Shown piece after piece: positions 37,368 to 48,798 of a stretch of 64,000 nt of DNA. A program made the translations under genes and the position numbers. Within the stretch, counting starts at the first letter, position 1. Each line of letters begins with the position of its first letter. Under the pieces are notes generated by a model. The model made no database searches, was not told where the DNA came from, and saw only the letters and a list, made by a program, of their open reading frames with translations. The stretch is from NCBI RefSeq assembly GCF_033807575.1, contig NC_084705.1:17540019-17604018 (forward strand), written 5' to 3'. The DNA is from Cydia pomonella. Lineage: Eukaryota; Arthropoda; Insecta; Lepidoptera; Tortricidae.

Positions 37368-38054
37368 TTTTAGGGTTCCGTAGTCAACTAGGAACCCTTA
37401 TAGTTTCGCCATGTCCGTCTGTCTGTCTGTCTGTCTGTCCGAGGCTTTGCTCCGTGGTCGTTAGTGCTAGAAAGCTGAAATTTGGCACGGATATATAAAT
37501 CAATAAAGCCGACAAAGTCGTACAATAAAATATATTTTTTTTTTTTTTAGGGTACCTCCCCTACACGTAAAGTGGGGGTGATTTTTTTTTTTCGCTTCAA
37601 CCCTAGAGTGTGAGATATCATTGGAAAGGTCTTTCAAAACTAATAGGGGCTTTCAAGAAACATTTTTTGATAAAGTGAATATATTCGGAGATAATCGCTC
37701 CGGAAGAAAAAAAAATGTCCCCCCCCCTCTAACTTTTGAACCATAGGTCCAAAAAATATGAAAAAAATCGTGGAAGTAGAGCTTAAGAAAGACATTAAAT
37801 GAAAAATATAGCGGACATGATCAGTTCAGCTGTTTTTGAGTTATCGCAAAAAGTTTTCCCTTCATAGTAAAAAGACTTACTTTAATTAGGTACTGATTAT
37901 GCAAATTTGCCTATTTGTTTAACTCGGGTGAAAGGTACCGTTTCATCCCTAGGTTAACAATTTACTATACTTTAAGCTCCAGTTTAGCTTATTGTGACGG
38001 AAGAGTAACTACGGAACCCTACACTGAGCGTGGCCCGACATGCTCTTAGCCGGT
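37368..38054 (-). repeat. Minus copy of the 'gagtcggactcgc ... gggttccgta' family
   Basis: It starts with reversed tail 'ttagggttccgtagtcaac', then tandem GTCT, then 'gaggctttgctccgtggtcg' (reverse of 2755-2790). It ends 'ctacggaaccctacactgag' and 'tgctcttagccgg'. The interior holds T runs and a C8 run. Confidence 0.75.
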
Positions 38055-38059
38055 TATTC

Positions 38060-39840
38060 AACTTGCATTAGCACGATCCCGTTCATGACAATTTCAGATT
38101 GACTGGGCGATTCGCTTCTTTATCGATTCGATCGATTATCAATCGAGCATTGTGTGGATATCGTCAATTTGGGAAGCGTTTCCGATAAAGCCTTAAGCCT
38201 TGAGCTGCATATCCACGTGTTTCAACTACACTCGGGCATTTTAACGTAAGCCTAATAAGGCATTTTAAAGAAAATCAAATACCTACAAGTTCTGCTAATT
38301 TTTTGGTATGTTTTGACAACCCGACGTCAACACTTGAAATTGTCATGTCAAAGTTTATAAATAACCTGTTTTATGAATGTTTTATGTAAAACCTCCATAC
38401 ATGAACGCAATGATAAGGATGACAATATTTTTTTGATAGTGGTCTCAGTTTTTTACCCCCGTACCATTACATGCCTTGTACCAAGTGTATTAACGATATG
38501 AGTAACGACGATTACGTAGTACACCCACTACATTGAATGTGTGGATTTCAGAAATTTAATTGAGCAGTTAATTCACATAATTACGCAAACAATTGCTAAT
38601 GAATCGTATTATTATCAGTTTTAATAAATGCCCGCATGACGATAACACACTGTATATGGCATATAAAAAATATTTCAAATTAGCAAATATTTATAAATGA
38701 CTTAAATCAAAATAAAATATGTATAATCGATGCTGTCACCACAACAAAGGTTTTAATTGTTGCTTAAAACAAATAGGTTTAATGCCTGCATATAGCAATA
38801 AATTATAATAAATTTAAGTTACATCATTGTTATTGCTTCGTGTGGGTTTCATGTAAAGTCATGGAATATGTTTCTTACATACAATTTATACAGATACAGA
38901 CTTCCCTTACATGTTTCATTGATAGATACTCGTAAAATTTGCACCGCTTTGTGCGTTAAAAGTTGAGTGTCCTTACATTTAATGAAACAAACTGCAATTA
39001 GTTTAAATATATCTAATGAAAATAAAACTATGTTTTTTTCAAATCATGCACAGTATGGCGCAAGGCCTGTCGACTTCCTTAGAAAGATATGACGCTTCAT
39101 AATTGCGCATGTGTGGTCTGACGCTCTGGAAATAGATACCAGTTATTAATATAAAAATATTTTGCTACAGCAACATTGCTCCTATCTGACTTTGTCTATT
39201 CAACTTTGGGAACAAATAAAATCATTTTTATAAAATATTTTGATTTATGTCACACTACCCTATGTAAATTATTATTATTTTATATAAATTATTACCTATT
39301 TCAGTTTGTCTTTGTCTATGTTCATAAAATCTATGGAGGTCAGAGGCACATATACCCTCCATAAAGCCTTGCACTTGGGTCTGGCCGGTTAGAACATAGA
39401 CAAAAGTCTGCAATGTCAATGCTGTCAAAGTCATTGACGCAAAACTATTTTCATTTTCAAAACTATCAGTTTTCATATAAAATGATTAAATAACGGTTTA
39501 TGTTGTTGAAATAGATTTATTGATTAATTTTTAAAATAAAAAATCCACCGCACAGTATCTCCGCTCAAACTCGGTTAAAGTTTAATCCATTGTACTAAAC
39601 TAAGAAACAACAATTATTTCAAGGTAAGAAATATTTTAATCTATAAATAAAATAAGTGTACTATTGCCAAATTCAAATATATAAATTTAATCTTACCACC
39701 CTCTTAAGTCGCACGGCCGCCCTATCGCGTCCAAAATTACAATCTAAATTCATCATAGATGTAAATTCTAACATTGTTTTAGCTGGCAATTTAGAACTCT
39801 GGTAGCTATTAGCAAGGTTAGTAATTAGGGACATAGGTTA
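38060..39840. other. AT-rich DNA with one small inverted repeat
   Basis: 'tttgtctatgttc' at 39311-39323 and its exact reverse complement 'gaacatagacaaa' at 39392-39404 suggest a small MITE or hairpin. An ATCGAT-rich cluster lies at 38120-38150. No gene is recognised. Confidence 0.45.
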
Positions 39841-39844
39841 TAGT

Positions 39845-40085
39845 ATTGTTTAAAATGTGACTGTTTTGTTTTAGAGGGTGAACGTGAGCAAAAAAATCCT
39901 TGGGCGTCATATCATTTCCTTGGAAAGGCTCAAAATCAAAAGGCACGGATCCGCCACATAATTGTGACTAGTTGTAGTTTCCCGGTGACCATCAACAAGA
40001 CCGCTGCACTGAGCTGTGGAGCAGAAAGTGTCCGACAATCGGATAGATGTAATAACAACTTTGTCTGTCATATATTCATGTAATT
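39845..40085 (+). other. Unassigned open stretch with a possible splice acceptor
   Basis: One + frame stays open for about 79 codons without an ATG at its start (it contains GEREQKNPWASYHFLGKAQN and later TSCSFPVTINKTAALSCGAE), ending at TAA near 40083. A plausible acceptor (actgttttgttttag) ends at about 39870. The composition is more balanced than the flanks. I recognise no family. It could be an orphan exon, a decayed mobile element or chance. Confidence 0.2.
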
Positions 40086-40789
40086 TTTAGTTTTTTGGGC
40101 TGATATATGTGATATGATTACAAGTTACACTAATTGCAATTGTGGAGTAAAATCAGATGTGCCAAAGATCATGTTTTAGATATATAAAAATCTATATTAA
40201 ATGCAATAAATAGTATATGTATATATATAAAATTGTTTTTATCATGAAAATTTTAATGACTTCTATTTATTGTTATGAAGGTGATCTGGGAATTAAAACA
40301 TGCGCTAAAAATAGACGACCTAAACAAAAATAACTCCTTAATAAAATCAAAAGATAATCACACGCACAGGATAGGTTAACTATTTGGTACCCACATCAAT
40401 AATGAACCGAAATTACCGACCTGTGGTCTCATTGAATAAAATTCATATAGGTATGTAGATATTATATGGAAGTGTCACAGTTAGTTCAACAAGCCCCGTC
40501 CGATACATAAATTTGTATAAAAAATGACTTTTTTCCTGCCTATTGTATGTTTTTCGAACGAATTAAGCTCTTTTGATCCTAATATATAGGAATAAAAATA
40601 TTTATAACTTGATAATAAACTGTATTGTTACCTTTTATATTGAATAAACTTTAAAATATAGATATCATTATCTCTTAGGACAAAAGATGCCTGTGATTTT
40701 GATTAATATGTAACATAATATTTTTTTATTTGATAAATACTAATTTAAAAACCTCACCCCAACAAAAACAAAAAATGAAAAAATACAAA

Positions 40790-40910
40790 AAGAAATTCCG
40801 TCGCCGGGATTCGAACCCAGAACCACTAGCTAGAACTGGATCACTACCTACCAAAACCCGCCAGGCTAAACCGGTTGTCAATTTTAGTACTGAGATACAA
40901 AGAGAGCGCC
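40790..40910 (-). repeat. Second tRNA-derived SINE family, minus
   Basis: Read on the minus strand, box A (tagcctggcggg) is at 40857-40868 and a consensus box B (ggttcgaatcc) at 40807-40817. An AT-rich tail lies to the left. The extra bases between boxes and the missing acceptor stem argue for a SINE, not a tRNA gene. It is distinct from the 10081 family. Confidence 0.7.
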
Positions 40911-41049
40911 ACTAGTATAAACGAACTTTTGAAAGGGGCATTTTTTTGTATGGAGTTAGCGTTCTTCTCCTAGTGAGTATTATATTCTTTGGTATGGCGT
41001 CATTTCTTTAGAGCAGACAGAAATTAATGAAACTTCAAACTTAAACAGC

Positions 41050-42080
41050 TCTTTGACTCGTGTTTATGGTAAAATGTTGCCAGTATTTAAAAACTGATGT
41101 CAGACACTAATTTCACAGGATTTTATGTACGGAAGGTGGAGATAAGGAACGAAATCTCCATGTACCAAAAAGTGTCATCAAAAAACTTTAAATAGGTGGC
41201 ACTACAATACCTAGAGTACTTGAACAAAAAAATCAAAGCATAGACAGCGCAATTCACTCCGTCAATAACGCCTAGGTTCTTAGCTACTCTAGCGCTACTC
41301 TGGAGAGATTTGGAACTATTATTTATAGCTGACAGCTGGACACTTTTGCAACAGATCTACCATTAGTGATGCCACTCCTCTTAATTCCACACTCCATAAT
41401 TTTATGTGTCACGTCCATTGTAGGTGTGATTACCATATTGTAACAAAAAAAAAAAAGAGCTGTATAATGTGGCCTCAGCCTTGAGAGATATACAGTATGA
41501 CTCTGGAGATTTTACATTCGATACATCTTATTCAACACTGATGCGAAAGATATGGATGTATCAATTCCCGTTGAGATCCCTTTGGATTTCAAATGATGCT
41601 GCCGGAGGAATTGAACTGTTATTTTTAGGGTCTGTGAAATTTATTATATTTTGATGATTAGAATGTAAGGACAAATTAGATTTTGGTACGTACAATGTTT
41701 TCTACACTACGACGGAGGTTATATGCAATTTAAAAAGCTACTTTTATTCTTGTCTTTTTTTCCTATAATCCCGATAGGCATTTTTAATAGAGCAGTAACA
41801 CTGGCCCTTAACTATTAGACTCAAACTCTTAATATCGGAAAGATTCGGAGCCTTAGCCGTGGTCTATGAAAAATATCTCTAAATATTCTCATGCAAATAT
41901 TTATGCTACGATGGAAATTAACAATCTCGTTTAAGTTATTATATTTTATAAGCTTGATTATATAAAGTAACTGGAGCTAAGTAAGTACTTTAGGTACCTA
42001 AATCACAATCATTAATATGGTAAGTAAATGATTTAAATAGCCGTAACATATTGATGAAATTTTCAATAATTGTAAAGCAC
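41050..42080. other. Probable repeat-derived DNA, not resolved
   Basis: 'aaactgatgtcagacactaa' (41091) is a phrase I recognise from dispersed moth repeats. An open frame near 41469-41654 lacks an ATG and any recognisable domain. Nothing firm can be called. Confidence 0.3.
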
Positions 42081-42099
42081 CGTCATAACAAGTAACTGT

Positions 42100-42300
42100 A
42101 GACCTCGAAATCGCCCACGGCTCCGCCATTTAGAACATAGTACGAAAATTGAATCGACAAAAAAAACTATACCATTCTTGCCCACAAAATTTCACGCGAA
42201 TCATTTGAGAAATGCTACCTACAGACGAGAACATCCGGACATACGAAAGCATGTTCGCCCGAGCTGAAACGGAGACCTTTACTATGCTCGGTCAATTAAC
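42100..42300. repeat. Dispersed repeat related to 18958-19080
   Basis: 'cccacaaaatttcacgcgaa' matches the earlier copy. It continues 'gaacatccggacatacgaa' and 'gcccgagctgaaacggagac', a recurrent moth repeat end. Confidence 0.5.
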
Positions 42301-42452
42301 CCAGTCGATACGGTAACACTTGCCTAGGTCAAAAACATTTTAAATATGAGTTAAGGCTATGTGTCTTTTCTTTGGACATTAGTTAGTTTTGTTGGGCATT
42401 TATCGCAAATCGACAACTGTTGTGCCTAATTTGCGTGAAAAACGAGTTAGCG

Positions 42453-42735
42453 CTACTCTAACCACTCCAGCTCCTCCACAAAACCTAGCAATGTTTTCAG
42501 GTAGCTAACTGCCTCCTTTAGTGTACACGGAGTCCTTAGGTATTTGTTCCTGTATACTTCTTGCTTATAGTCTAGGAACTCTAGGAGAATATGTTTTGTT
42601 GTGCCCTCTTATTCCATGCACGCTCTGCACATGGGGCTGTGTGTTTCACCCATATTATGGAGGTGTTTGTATAGTGTGTTGTGTCGTGTAATGAATCCTA
42701 CTATTTTACGTAGTTGGAGTCTAGGTGTCTTCCGT
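42453..42735 (-). pseudogene. LINE polyprotein C-terminus with one internal stop
   Basis: The minus strand reads VGFITRHNTLYKHLHNMGET, then HSPMCRACME, an in-frame TAA, then EGTTKHILLEFLDYKQEVYR and later LGFVEELEWLE before the stop at 42453-42455. The C-x-x-C ... H ... pattern after an I-T-R/G-H run is the cysteine/histidine tail of R1/jockey-like LINEs. It lies downstream of, and in the same orientation as, the endonuclease remnant at 43050-43995. They could be ends of one internally deleted element, or two different insertions. Confidence 0.7.
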
Positions 42736-43049
42736 GAGCTTGTAGTTCAGTTCCAGTACTTTGGACATCACAAAAATTAACGGCTTGGATTTTACAAGAC
42801 TTACAACTTTTCAGAAGTAGAAGGGTTTAACATGTTTATAAGGATAAAGTAAGAAAATTAAGCTTCAAAGTCCGTTTATTTTATGATTTCCACGATGACC
42901 GTTTATTTTATGATGGTGTTGATCAATTAAATATTACGCATAACCCTTAACTCACACTAAAAAAAGTTATGATTTTTTCAACACAGAATTAATATTATAA
43001 ATATCAGTGTCTAACTGTTTTGTTTTTTGTTTTATTAGTGGTAGAGCAC

Positions 43050-43995
43050 TTCACCATCGCAAAAACGGCCTAATTGGATACTTGTCATCAAAAATAATAA
43101 GGTGAAGTGAATTGTTTGTACAATACTTGCCACAACAGTCTCGCAGTTCAGCAGGAATGTCGATACATTTTAACAGCTCGTTACATTTATCGGTGTATTT
43201 ATCAATTTCACACGGTGTCCCATCACCTTAAACTATTTGTTTATGTTGCGGTGGCAAAGTCACATTACACAATTTAGGTATTACTAGATTTAAATTACAC
43301 TTAATGACTAGAGGAAAATGGTCAGTCAACAAAAAGGTCAACTATTGAGTTCCATCCCGCGGCAGTAGTTATGCAATGGTCTAGCCAGCGTTAACTTCCG
43401 TGTGAGTCACTGAGGTACGTAAATGAATCAGAGTCGATGTAAAGTTTAGCTAAGTCGGCACAAATCCAACCTTGCTTCGCACAGAAACTTAACAATTCGT
43501 CACTAAATAACTCACCTGGATGCGCATTATATTCACCCAATATACGGGTATATATACAGTTTCAATGCCGCTTTCCCTAACTGTAGCATTCATTGCACTA
43601 ATGCATTGGACGAATTCAGGTAAATTGTCACTTGGTCGGCATATACGCACTAAATACTAATAATTCTTTATTCCCGGATGACATCTTAATAGCACTGATT
43701 CCAGCGTTATCGCATAAACATATTACACATAAATATATCGCATAAACATATTACACATAAATATATTACTGAGGCACACGGAAACGTTTTCTTTCGCCAC
43801 AAAAGCGCGATCCCTCCATAGGGCCTCCTTCGCTGCATTCCTTCCGACGTATACAGCTGATGTACCGGTGCTGACAAACTCGTCGTTTATGCTATTCAAA
43901 AAGGACAGGTCATGTGACAAAAGCCATGTCTCCTGTATGGCTATTACTTTTTATGCCTTTTGAGCTAATTGGTATAAAACTGATACCAATTCGCT
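43050..43995 (-). pseudogene. LINE ORF2 endonuclease-domain pseudogene
   Basis: Read in pieces on the minus strand, an APE-type endonuclease is recognisable. VIAIQETWLL carries the catalytic glutamate motif (W codon at 43924-43926), then RPYGGIALLWRK, AIKMSS and LLVFSAYMP. LGEYNAHPGELFSDELLSFC follows near 43480-43538 (E where D is usual). A damaged SDSHGS...RWLDHCITT motif has its histidine codon at 43376-43378. Further on come KLCNVTLPPQHKQIV and NELLKCIDIPAELRDCCGKY. Reading requires several frame changes and passes in-frame stops, so it is dead. No reverse transcriptase follows. The clade is probably CR1/jockey superfamily. Confidence 0.8.
43711..43766 (+). repeat. Exact 28-bp tandem duplication inside the LINE pseudogene
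   Basis: The 28-nt unit starting cgcataaacatattacac occurs at 43711-43738 and again at 43739-43766 without a mismatch. Because 28 is not a multiple of three, it shifts the endonuclease frame. Confidence 0.95.
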
Positions 43996-43999
43996 ATTT

Positions 44000-44215
44000 A
44001 GATTTCAAAATTTCGTTACGATTGGTTAAGTTTTGGAGGAGGAAACAATTCAGTACAAAACCTCGAGTTTTAGTTTTAGATTTAATACGCAAGATTTTTC
44101 GCCTAAGCTGCAGTTGCCCTTATCGCACTAATTTTAGGAGCCGCCTCCGTCAGCGCGACGGAGATATCCACCACCAAAATTACCTAATCTGAGCAGGAGC
44201 TCAGCTGGCCTTTCC
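44000..44215 (-). other. Probable 5' part of the same LINE
   Basis: Continuing upstream of the endonuclease on the minus strand, the sequence becomes GC-richer ('ccgtcgcgctgacggaggcg', near 44150). Flanking DNA beyond about 44220 is AT-rich again. This may be the 5' UTR or a remnant of ORF1; no nucleic-acid-binding motif is readable. Confidence 0.3.
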
Positions 44216-44219
44216 TGTT

Positions 44220-45800
44220 AAGTACTCGTACTTACCTTAATTTTTTATGACGTAGATGACATCGACGCACTAAGCACAAGCTTACGGCTTTCTGCATATC
44301 ACATCACACTGACACTGTTATGTAGTTTAGTAAATCTTATAGTAACATCATAAATATCATAATATGTAGGTACATCTTATTAGTCAGTTAAGACTATTGC
44401 TTTTAATACTGTTCCATTGCTTATCCCGTTGACGTTAAATTCGTCTAGAATACGACCCTAGACAAATATTTGTGAAGAACATCTGTTTGGACTACAATAA
44501 CAAAATTGTCACAACACTGGGACCCAAACAAGTTCTATACCCTTAATTCTTATCTAGAGACTCATTACATTGCTCGTAAAAGCTGAAGCAAAGGCAAACC
44601 CAACTAGCACGATAACGAAACGCCTCTAAGAAACAGAAGATAAAACAAACAATGGACATAAAAATGTATGAGACAACAAAAATCAAAGAACTTCAAACGA
44701 CTAGTGTTACTTGAACTTCCTCATCTTTTTAGAAACCTAATCTAAGGAGATATCAGAGAACTCTACAAGGGGACGGCAGGGATCAAAGTTGGGTGGTTTT
44801 ATTGACCTTGTAACATAAATTATTAGGGCATGTCTCGTTGTACCCTGAAACAGCGGGAAGGGATATAAAATGGATATAAACTGGGTGAACTCAAAAGGCC
44901 AATAAATTGTGTTATACAGTGTAGTTTTATTACTCTAGCAAGTGCCGCCGTAAATGAAAATGTGGGAGTATGTTAAGTGCGCTTTATATTGCTAATATTA
45001 TGACTCAATCACAAGATAGAAAAGGATATTTGAAACAACTATACTTGTAAATAAGTATACTCAATTGTAAAACGAGTATGTGTAAATAGGACTTAAACAT
45101 TTTAAGTAGGTCATAATCATAGCATGATCAATCTGTAAATGGTTAAAGGTTGTAAGACAAAGTGTAAATGTAACGTTTGAATAGTAATTACAGCTGCATT
45201 ACTGTTGGGACATTACTGCTGCAGGTGCTGTCACTGTCAGTTTCGTTCATAAAATGAGTGACAGATTGTACATTCTAGTCGTGGCAGTAAATCAAAATCG
45301 TTAAATTCCTTTATTACGAAATGAGCACCAAATATACGCGTATTTAATGTTATTAACTTACATTTTATCTACGTGAACGCGAGTGATTTATAAAGCTAAC
45401 ATTAAGCTTCAAATAATAGATAAACGTCGAATTATAGTCTCTATAACAGTTCCTTCAAGTCTCTCGTAGTTGGACTGTTGTCAACTGTTTTTAACCGTAT
45501 TTTTCTAACCTTAAGTTTAAATTAATTAATTTAAAGTCCCAAAAATGTCTACTAACATTTAAAGTGGCAACTACACCATACAAGGTGTAGAAAAAATAGT
45601 GGGGATCCGTTTAAAGGCATGTTCGGTTTCGTGTTCGGTTCGGTGACATTTTTGGCTTTTATATGAAGTGTTGACCGACTTAAACAATAAAAAAAAATTC
45701 ACGTCAAAAACTGAACCCTTAAACGAGTCCCCTCAATTTTTTTTTATACCATGTATAAAAAATAGGGAGAAACTTCTTTCGCTGTCAACATCTTTTTGAT
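44220..45800. other. No feature recognised
   Basis: AT-rich sequence with no convincing exon, RNA gene or mobile element that I can identify. Confidence 0.45.
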
Positions 45801-45827
45801 GCTGACTGTACAGCGCTAAGGTAGGTA

Positions 45828-45979
45828 AAGTCAGACCAAGATAGTTAGTAGCGATTTTGATAAACCAGACGGTGCACGTTTTATTTTAAACATCGAACAT
45901 CTACGAAGTTATGACGTTTACTTCACCCTTGCACCGTCCGGGCTATCAAAATCGTTGCCAACTTGTCTGGGTCTGACTC
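45828..45979. mobile_element. TA-flanked MITE of the 'gtcagaccaag' family, 152 bp
   Basis: The left end 'aagtcagaccaagatag' pairs with the right end 'ctgggtctgactc'. Inner arms 'agcgattttgataaacc' and 'ggctatcaaaatcgttg' continue the palindrome. TA lies immediately outside both ends (45826-45827, 45980-45981). This is a Tc1/mariner-like target site. Confidence 0.8.
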
Positions 45980-46799
45980 TACGAATTAGACTTTTGGAAT
46001 TTGGTTCTTTGAGGAAAAACGTTATTGTAGGTAAATATAACGATTTTTGTAGGCGTTTGATTTTATTTCGTTGGTTGAAAACTACATGCATTTAAATAAA
46101 TAGGTTACAATTCTCACCTGCAATCTTACAAGCCGTAAACCTGGAATTTTTCCAACTGTTAAGACCAAGTTGCCGTGAGATGTCCCGTCTTGTCTCAAAG
46201 CGGAACTTAAGTACGTCTTAAGTGCAGCTTATAGCTTAAGATTCCCTTAAACTTTTTAAGCCCCGCGTCTTCTTTGCTATTTTGTTTAGGTTAATACACT
46301 CGGACGTACGCAAGTTGAGAGCGTGCTTTGAGAAACTATAGTTTGTTATGTAAACACGAGGCAAATAAAAGATGTTAATAATATTTACGAACCGAAGAAA
46401 ACCGACTACAAAAACATGAAAAAAATATTGTCTTGTTATTATAAAATACGTATATACTTTACCGATTGATATATTTGAAGTCGGTTCCAAACCAAATACT
46501 AACAATACCGTTCAATAACAACCAGCATTATTTCTAAAGACCACAATACATCTGTACTATAAACGTTAAAGTTACTCAGTCTGTTCTTTTGACACTATTT
46601 CACTTCTAAACAACTGAAGTGATTTCTGTAAATTTTTTCTGTATATGGTCATTAAATTCCTTTATATTTTAAAATCAAGTTCTCTCGATAAAGGACGGGA
46701 AATAAATTCGAATCCTATGCCTGCAGGCTATGGACAGTTTGAAAATTAATAACATAATTGTTATTTGAAAAATACGACAGCAATTAAAATACTTTTTAA

Positions 46800-47337
46800 T
46801 ACAGTTGCTCAAAAAGTGCTACTTTACGTAGCTGTTTAGCGTGCGGAAAGTTGGTTTTCGCGAACTAGTGCTTTTCACTTTTTTTTAAATTTTTACTTGT
46901 TCCAATTCATGACTACTTATTGATGAGTGTTAATGTTAGTTTCCTTTAAAAGTCGTAATGAACATAAAAACCTACTGTAAATGTAAGAATAATAAAAATA
47001 TACATATTCCATATTTTATTATTTACCTCTTCATCATTATTACACGTTTATTTTTTAATATTAAATATTTTAAAACCGTTCTTAATAAGTTTCTGAATGG
47101 AACGGAATAGCTGCCGAAACGCCTGTCAAAGAAGAGGCGTTTTTTCTTACTGCAAGCATGTTTGAAGTTTCCAAAGGCAACATTCGATATTGTTTTTATA
47201 CAATTTAAATACACAAATAATCGTAAATATCGATACTTAGATAATAATAGTACAATATTTTATATTTACAATTGTGTCTGTCGTATAAGAACATGCATAA
47301 AAAAACTTGTTGTTTTTCTTATTATTTCGCAACTGTA
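46800..47337. mobile_element. TTAA-flanked non-autonomous element (piggyBac-like), 538 bp
   Basis: The element starts tacagttgc (46800) directly after TTAA (46796-46799). It ends gcaactgta (47337) directly before TTAA (47338-47341). The TTAA duplication is diagnostic of the piggyBac superfamily in insects. Left subterminal 'gtgcggaaagttggttttcg' (46849) has a counterpart 'actttccgcac' just right of the element. An open minus frame inside (47023-47214) does not resemble piggyBac transposase. Confidence 0.65.
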
Positions 47338-47344
47338 TTAAAAA

Positions 47345-47940
47345 ACGTCGTTCGATACACGAGTAGATATGACATACTTTCCGCACTAGCATCGAAATGT
47401 ACTATTCAGTAGGCAACTTACAACAAAATACACGATCGGACCGAACCCACACCTTGGCGCAGTCCGTATCATGTTCGTTTGTTCGATTACTTCGACAGTA
47501 TGGAAGGCAATCCACCGTGCCGTAGGTACTTACAGACATATAGCCGCATCCTTACCAAATCGCAGCAAGATCATGATACACTTCAAAATTTGACTTGGCA
47601 CCGACTTCAAATATACGAGTATTAACGAATGTAACAGGAAGTACCCTAAGAATTTTGGTGATCAGCAGTGAGTGATGAGTGAGCGAGACTGAGTGAGTCA
47701 GTGACGAAACCAGGTTTTTAGATATCAATAAAATCTATAAGAGCTATGCAATTGAAACTTTATATGTTTAATAAGTTCACTATTGACATCAATTCTCAAG
47801 AATTTTGTTTATCTGGTATAATGCAAACCCAAGTTTTGAGGGTTCAAAAAAACGACGTAGCGCTTCGAGAAAAGGTAGGTACGAGTAGTACCCTTGAGCT
47901 TCGCTTGGCTTGTCTTGCCCCCAGATTCGCGTCTACGTTT
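47345..47940. other. Repeat-like DNA, family unknown
   Basis: 'gtgagtgatgagtgagcgag' and 'cagtgacgaaaccaggtttt' near 47668-47715 have the look of a dispersed element. An open + frame from 47746 runs into the neighbouring LINE tail, so I do not regard it as a gene. Confidence 0.3.
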
Positions 47941-47944
47941 TATA

Positions 47945-48480
47945 GCTTGATAATCATAATCATAATCATTTATTTGCACATAAAAGGTGTTACAAAAGTT
48001 ACATGTCCTAGCCTTTTTAGCCGTTTTTGTCAGCATGCAAATAGGTCCTTATAATACATAAAATTTGTACTACATAAAACTACCTTAAATTAACTTAATT
48101 ACTAAACTACATTAACTTAAATTAAACTAAAATAGAATAAACAATAAGTCAATTTTGCAGTGTACAGTGCCAGCAATAGATAATAAAATAGAGTAGATTT
48201 TTTTTCCAGTAGCCATTTAAAAAGCGCTGTTTTAAATTTAGTATATGGCAGATCTTTTATATAGTCTGGTAGCTTGTTGTATATGGCGACACCCATTGAG
48301 TAACAGTTTTTCTTAAAAGCAGCAGTTTTTTGCTATTTAGGTACAACAAGCCTGTTTGTATTCCTAGTGTTTCTAGGAAACACCTCCTGCGCTGTCTATT
48401 ATTATTTAGGTTTGGCTTTAGTGATATAGATAACCCAAAATCGGGCAATATTTTTCAGACATGCTGAACATTTGTTTTCA
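47945..48480 (-). pseudogene. CR1/jockey-like LINE 3' end with ATTATG tail
   Basis: On the minus strand NCYSMGVAIYNKLPDYIKDL then PYTKFKTALFKWLLEK is the typical end of a reverse-transcriptase polyprotein ('F/Y-N-K-L-P-x-x-I-K ... F-K-x-x-L-x-x-x-L'). The preceding part (RRRCFLETLGIQTGLLYLNS) is in another frame, so there is a frameshift. A 3' UTR follows and ends in imperfect ATTATG repeats (47948-47970 read on +), the tandem tail of such elements. Confidence 0.75.
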
Positions 48481-48798
48481 TAAACCCGATATCCACAAAA
48501 CGGCAGTCATTTCTAGCGAGCCGTAATAAAATTAATCTCAACTACCGAGCCGTAACGGATCCGATGGAATCGATGCGCCCACTTAAAACTTCCAGCTAAC
48601 GAAACGGAGGAAAAAAGGCTACGCTAATTTTATTTTGGTTCGAAAACGTAGTTTAGAGAATTAAGTAGAGCATGAATACAATTTTGCCCTATTTTTTAAA
48701 GTTTTTACTAACTAAATTTATTTATGCTGGTAAATGTTTATAACCAGCGTTCAGACTATCAAATAAATTTGTAATCAAAAACTCAATATATTTTCCTA

